Assembly: GCA_963750075.1 (NCBI GenBank)
Contig: CAVVPG010000001.1
Coordinates: 248,001 to 312,000 of the forward strand
Reading direction: 5' to 3'
Length of the DNA: 64,000 bases
Origin: Bog-473 sp963750075
GTDB lineage: Bacteria; Actinomycetota; Acidimicrobiia; Acidimicrobiales; RAAP-2
Positions within the stretch are counted from its first letter, which is position 1. Each line of letters starts with the position of its first letter. Position numbers and translations under genes: made by a program. The notes beneath the pieces were generated by a model that saw only the letters and a program-made list of their open reading frames with translations, did no database searches and was not told the DNA's origin. Shown one piece after another: positions 61,300-64,000 of this stretch.

Positions 61300-62474
61300 C
61301 GCGCCCCCCGCGTCATGCCCAATCCCGCCGAGGCCACGATCTCGCGCTGGACCTCGTTGACGCCACCCCCGAACGTGTTGACCTGCGCCTGGCGCGCCGT
61401 CGCCTCCAACCGCCCCCGCAGCAACGCCCCCGGAGAGCCCGGCGTCAGGTAACCCGCCGGCCCCACCACGCCGAGGAGCAGGCGCACGACCTCGATGATG
61501 CGCTCGGTCCCGAACACCTTGATCGACGACGACTCCGCGCCCGTGAGCTCGCCGTCGGCCACGTGGACGGCCATGCGCCAATTGAGGAGCCACATCGCCT
61601 GCAGCTCGGCATGGCACTTGGCGAGATCCATCTGCACCCAGCCCTGGTCGACGAGCGTCCTGCCGTCGTCGGTCGGCTGCCGCGCCGCCCAGGCGACGAT
61701 GTCCTCGTAGAGGGAGAGGGCCAGCCCGCTCCAGGCCGCCAGCCCCACCCGCTCGTGGTTGAGCTGGGTGGTGATCATGCGCCAGCCCTCGTTCTCGTCC
61801 CCGACGCGGTTCGCCACGGGGACCCGCACGTTGTCGTAGAAGGTCTGCGTCGTCGTGAGCCCGCCCACCGTATGGATGATCGACCACTCGAAGCCCGGCG
61901 AGGACGTCGGCACGCACAGGATGGAGATGCCCTTGTGCTTGGGCGCGTCGGGGTCGGTGCGCACGGCCAGCCAGATGTAGTCGGCCTGGTCCGCGCCGCT
62001 GGTGAAGATCTTGGCCCCGTTGACGAGGTACTCCTCGCCGTCGCGCACGGCCCGCGTGCGCAGCGAGGCCAGGTCGGTGCCCGCCTCGGGCTCGGTGTAG
62101 CCGATGGCGAAGTTGATCTCCCCCGAGAGGATCTTCGGCAGGAAGAACGACTTCTGCTCGTCGGTGCCGAAGCGCATGATCGTCGGGCCGACCGTGTTGA
62201 TGGTGACGAACGGGAACGGCGCGCCGGCGCGCCTCGTCTCGTCGAAGAAGATGAACTGGTCGGTCGCCGGCCGGCCCTGCCCGCCGAACTCGCTCGGCCA
62301 CCCGATCCCCAGCCAGCCGTCCTTGCCGATCTGGCGGACCACCTGGCTCCAGGCCTCGCCGCCCTCGCCGCCCTCCGCCAGGCCGGCCCGCACCTCGTCG
62401 CTCAGCAGCTCGGCGTAGTAGGCGCGCAACTCGGCGCGCAGCTGCTGCTGTTCGGCGCTCTCTTCGAGGAACAT
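61296..62474 (-). CDS. Acyl-CoA dehydrogenase, FadE26/FadE29-like catalytic subunit
   Basis: The 392-residue chain begins FLEESAEQQQLRAELRAYYA and includes GWPSEFGGQGRPATDQFIFF, AIGYTEPEAGTDLASLRTRA and INWRMA-like WLLNWRMAVHV, and ends NTFGGGVNEVQREIVASAGL. It matches both FadE26 (ChsE4) and FadE29 (ChsE2), the catalytic partners in steroid alpha2beta2 dehydrogenases. First gene of the operon; a KstR-like operator lies 65 bp upstream. ATG 62474 starts at the conserved N-terminus; earlier in-frame starts are not family-like. Confidence 0.88.
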   Translation of the reverse strand: MFLEESAEQQQLRAELRAYYAELLSDEVRAGLAEGGEGGEAWSQVVRQIGKDGWLGIGWPSEFGGQGRPATDQFIFFDETRRAGAPFPFVTINTVGPTIMRFGTDEQKSFFLPKILSGEINFAIGYTEPEAGTDLASLRTRAVRDGEEYLVNGAKIFTSGADQADYIWLAVRTDPDAPKHKGISILCVPTSSPGFEWSIIHTVGGLTTTQTFYDNVRVPVANRVGDENEGWRMITTQLNHERVGLAAWSGLALSLYEDIVAWAARQPTDDGRTLVDQGWVQMDLAKCHAELQAMWLLNWRMAVHVADGELTGAESSSIKVFGTERIIEVVRLLLGVVGPAGYLTPGSPGALLRGRLEATARQAQVNTFGGGVNEVQREIVASAGLGMTRGAR

Positions 62475-62538
62475 CGTGGGGCAGCCTCGCGTGCACTCCG
62501 CGGTCCCTGCCAGGTCAAGGCCGCGCTCGGCCGAAAAC

Positions 62539-62552
62539 TGTAACACGTTCTC
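62539..62552. promoter_or_regulatory. KstR-like operator upstream of the igr-type operon
   Basis: TGTAACACGTTCTC matches TnnAACnnGTTnnA except the last A (C here). It lies 65 bp upstream of the first operon gene's ATG. Confidence 0.62.
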
Positions 62553-62701
62553 TTTCTGGTGGCCCGGGCCCACCGGGCCCCGGCCGCCGCCCCGGCCCTC
62601 CCCCAGCCCTCCCGGCGGCCTCCAGGTGTCGCGGCGTCCCCGAGGTCGTCGAAACCAGAAGACCCCGGGAACGAGGAGCTCCGAGGAGCGGCCCTCGGGA
62701 G

Positions 62702-62914
62702 TCAGTTCCGGGTGGTCGGAAGCAACGCGGCGAAGCAGACCATCCCTGCGATCCCCGCCACCCATCCCATCGAGTCATAGGGGTGCATCGTCTGACCCGT
62801 CATCACGTCGGTCCGTGTGTAGATCAAGACGGCCCAGACTCCGACCAGGACCAAGAGCCCCCCCAGCGGAACCAGGATCAGCTCTTTGACCCTCCACTTA
62901 TGGCCCCCAACCAT
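62702..62914 (-). CDS. Small two-span membrane protein, 70 residues
   Basis: Starts MVGGHKWRVKELILVPLGGL and has a first hydrophobic helix (ILVPLGGLLVLVGVWAVLIY), a polar loop with TRTDVMTGQTMHPYDS, and a second helix (MGWVAGIAGMVCFAALLP). Family not recognised. Located between the steroid operon and the P450 gene, so it may be co-regulated with either. Confidence 0.55.
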   Translation of the reverse strand: MVGGHKWRVKELILVPLGGLLVLVGVWAVLIYTRTDVMTGQTMHPYDSMGWVAGIAGMVCFAALLPTTRN

Positions 62915-62991
62915 GAGGGCACCCTGCCCTGGCGGGGACGGTTGCTGAGAAATTGTCGAAATTGTCGCCCGGCACGCTCCCCTATGATCAC

Positions 62992-63005
62992 TGACACACG
63001 TTCTA
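62992..63005. promoter_or_regulatory. KstR-like operator upstream of the P450 gene
   Basis: TGACACACGTTCTA matches TnnAACnnGTTnnA except that the fourth position is C instead of A. It lies about 70 bp upstream of the P450 ATG. Confidence 0.58.
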
Positions 63006-63073
63006 GAAATTGGCACGAAAGGCCCGGCATCCGGCGCCGGTGGGCGGCGCCGAAATGCCCGAAAGGGGGGCCC

Positions 63074-64000
63074 ATGGGTCTCGACGAGATCGATCTGACC
63101 GACGGGCGCAACTTCGTGGCCGGGGTGCCCTACGACTGGTTCGCCGAGCTCCGCCGGGAGGCGCCCGTCTACTGGCACCCTCAGGCGGGGGCGCCCCGCG
63201 GCGGCTTCTGGGCCGTCACCCGCTACGACGACTGCGTGCACGTGAACCGGGACTGGGAGCACTTCTCCTCGGCCCGCCGCACCTCGCTCTTCCCCGAGAT
63301 GGACGACGACCAGCTGGCCCAGCAGCAACTGATGATGGTCAACATGGACCCGACCATGCACACGCGCTACCGCCGCCTGGTCAACAAGGGCTTCACTCCC
63401 AAGATGGTGCGCGACCTCGAGCAGCAGATCGTCGGGTACGCCGACGGCATCATCGACTCGGTGTGCGAACGGGGCGCGGCCGACTTCGTCGAGGAGATCT
63501 CCGCCGAGCTCCCGCTGCTCGTGATCGCCGAGTTGCTCGGGGTGCCCCAGGAGGACCGGCGCATGGTCTTCGACTGGTCGAACCGCATGATCGGCTCCGA
63601 CGACCCCGAATACCAGATCCCCGGCACCGATCCGGGGGATGCGGCCATGCAGGTGTACGCCTACGCAGAGGAGCTGGCCTCCCAGCGTCGACTCGAACCG
63701 CGTCAGGACCTGGTCTCGGTCCTCCTCGACGCGGAGGTCGAGGGCGAGAAGCTCGACCAGCTCGAGCTCGACCTCTTCTTCATGCTCCTCGTCGTGGCCG
63801 GCAACGAGACGACCCGGAACCTGATGTCGGGCGCCATGACGGCCTTCTTCGACCACCCGGACCAGTGGGAGCTGCTGCGCCGGGACCGCTCGCTCCTGGG
63901 GGACGCGGTGGAGGAGATGCTGCGCTACGTCACCCCCGTCATGCACTTCCGCCGCACCGCCACGATGGACCTCGAGCTGCGTGGCCAGCAGATCAAGGAG
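63074..64000 (+). CDS. CYP125/CYP142-type cytochrome P450, 3' end beyond window
   Basis: Steroid side-chain P450s of this group oxidise the terminal C26/C27 carbon of sterols to start degradation. The visible 309 codons show DWFAELRREAPVYWHPQ, FTPKMVRDLEQQIVG, LGVPQEDRRMVFDWSNRM, the I-helix VAGNETTRNLMSGAM, and the ExxR EEMLRY. MVNMDPTMHTRYRRLVNKGF is typical of this family. The heme Cys region is outside the window. GGGGGG precedes ATG 63074. A KstR-like operator lies upstream. Confidence 0.86.
   Translation, partial: MGLDEIDLTDGRNFVAGVPYDWFAELRREAPVYWHPQAGAPRGGFWAVTRYDDCVHVNRDWEHFSSARRTSLFPEMDDDQLAQQQLMMVNMDPTMHTRYRRLVNKGFTPKMVRDLEQQIVGYADGIIDSVCERGAADFVEEISAELPLLVIAELLGVPQEDRRMVFDWSNRMIGSDDPEYQIPGTDPGDAAMQVYAYAEELASQRRLEPRQDLVSVLLDAEVEGEKLDQLELDLFFMLLVVAGNETTRNLMSGAMTAFFDHPDQWELLRRDRSLLGDAVEEMLRYVTPVMHFRRTATMDLELRGQQIKE

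Overview
The window is high-GC actinobacterial DNA, densely coded, with GTG/ATG starts and many 1-4 bp stop/start overlaps. Several markers point to the class Acidimicrobiia or a close relative: secreted proteins ending in GYWLVASDGG(I/V)F repeats, a membrane protein opening with GWWLASDGKWYPPE, a mycobacterial-type HU with a PAKKA tail, F420-type enzymes, and many acyl-CoA dehydrogenases and ligases. The taxon is an inference; no rRNA or tRNA gene was seen.
Layout. 0-6.7 kb: an unknown partial gene, a VKOR plus CPYC-thioredoxin (DUF929-like) oxidative folding pair, small membrane proteins, a VOC protein, HU, a DUF5522-like protein and a DUF4190-like membrane protein. 6.7-13.2 kb: zinc alcohol dehydrogenase, a frameshifted ferritin-like diiron protein, and a coupled minus-strand operon with three tandem double-domain YbjQ proteins; then a Ddn-like F420 enzyme. 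13.5-20.9 kb: a secreted GH43-like/propeller protein, VOC, carboxymuconolactone decarboxylase and CrtC/AttH-like genes, a gene remnant, AIM24 and membrane proteins, a methyltransferase. 21-30 kb: D12 adenine methyltransferase, PPK2, LLM oxidoreductase, amidase, cupin, P450, and a divergent MFS/TetR pair with a perfect 14-bp inverted-repeat operator. 30-46 kb: a protein with a premature in-frame stop, a lipoprotein, acyl-CoA dehydrogenase, bioB-bsaP, BrkB, a DUF222/HNH protein, bioA-bioF-bioD, an archaeal-type riboflavin synthase, a G1-like peptidase, acyl-CoA dehydrogenase, acyl-CoA ligase, a PaiB-like protein and SRPBCC.
46-64 kb reads as a steroid side-chain catabolism locus resembling the mycobacterial igr region: a FadD19-like ligase, a FadD17-like ligase, and a tightly coupled minus-strand operon (acyl-CoA dehydrogenase - chsH2 - acyl-CoA dehydrogenase - chsH1 - ltp2), divergent from a CYP125-like P450 that runs off the window. 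Four promoters here carry a 14-bp sequence matching the KstR operator consensus TnnAACnnGTTnnA at 13 or 14 of 14 positions as written, so the genes are probably co-regulated by a KstR-like repressor not encoded here. The logic would be: P450 oxidises the sterol side chain, FadD ligases make CoA thioesters, the paired dehydrogenases desaturate, ChsH1/ChsH2 hydrates, and Ltp2 cleaves off the last C3 unit.
Two further themes stand out. Three secreted proteins with unrelated N-terminal domains each end in exactly six ~42-residue repeats. Short tandem repeats are scattered through the window, several of them starting exactly at the stop codon of a gene.
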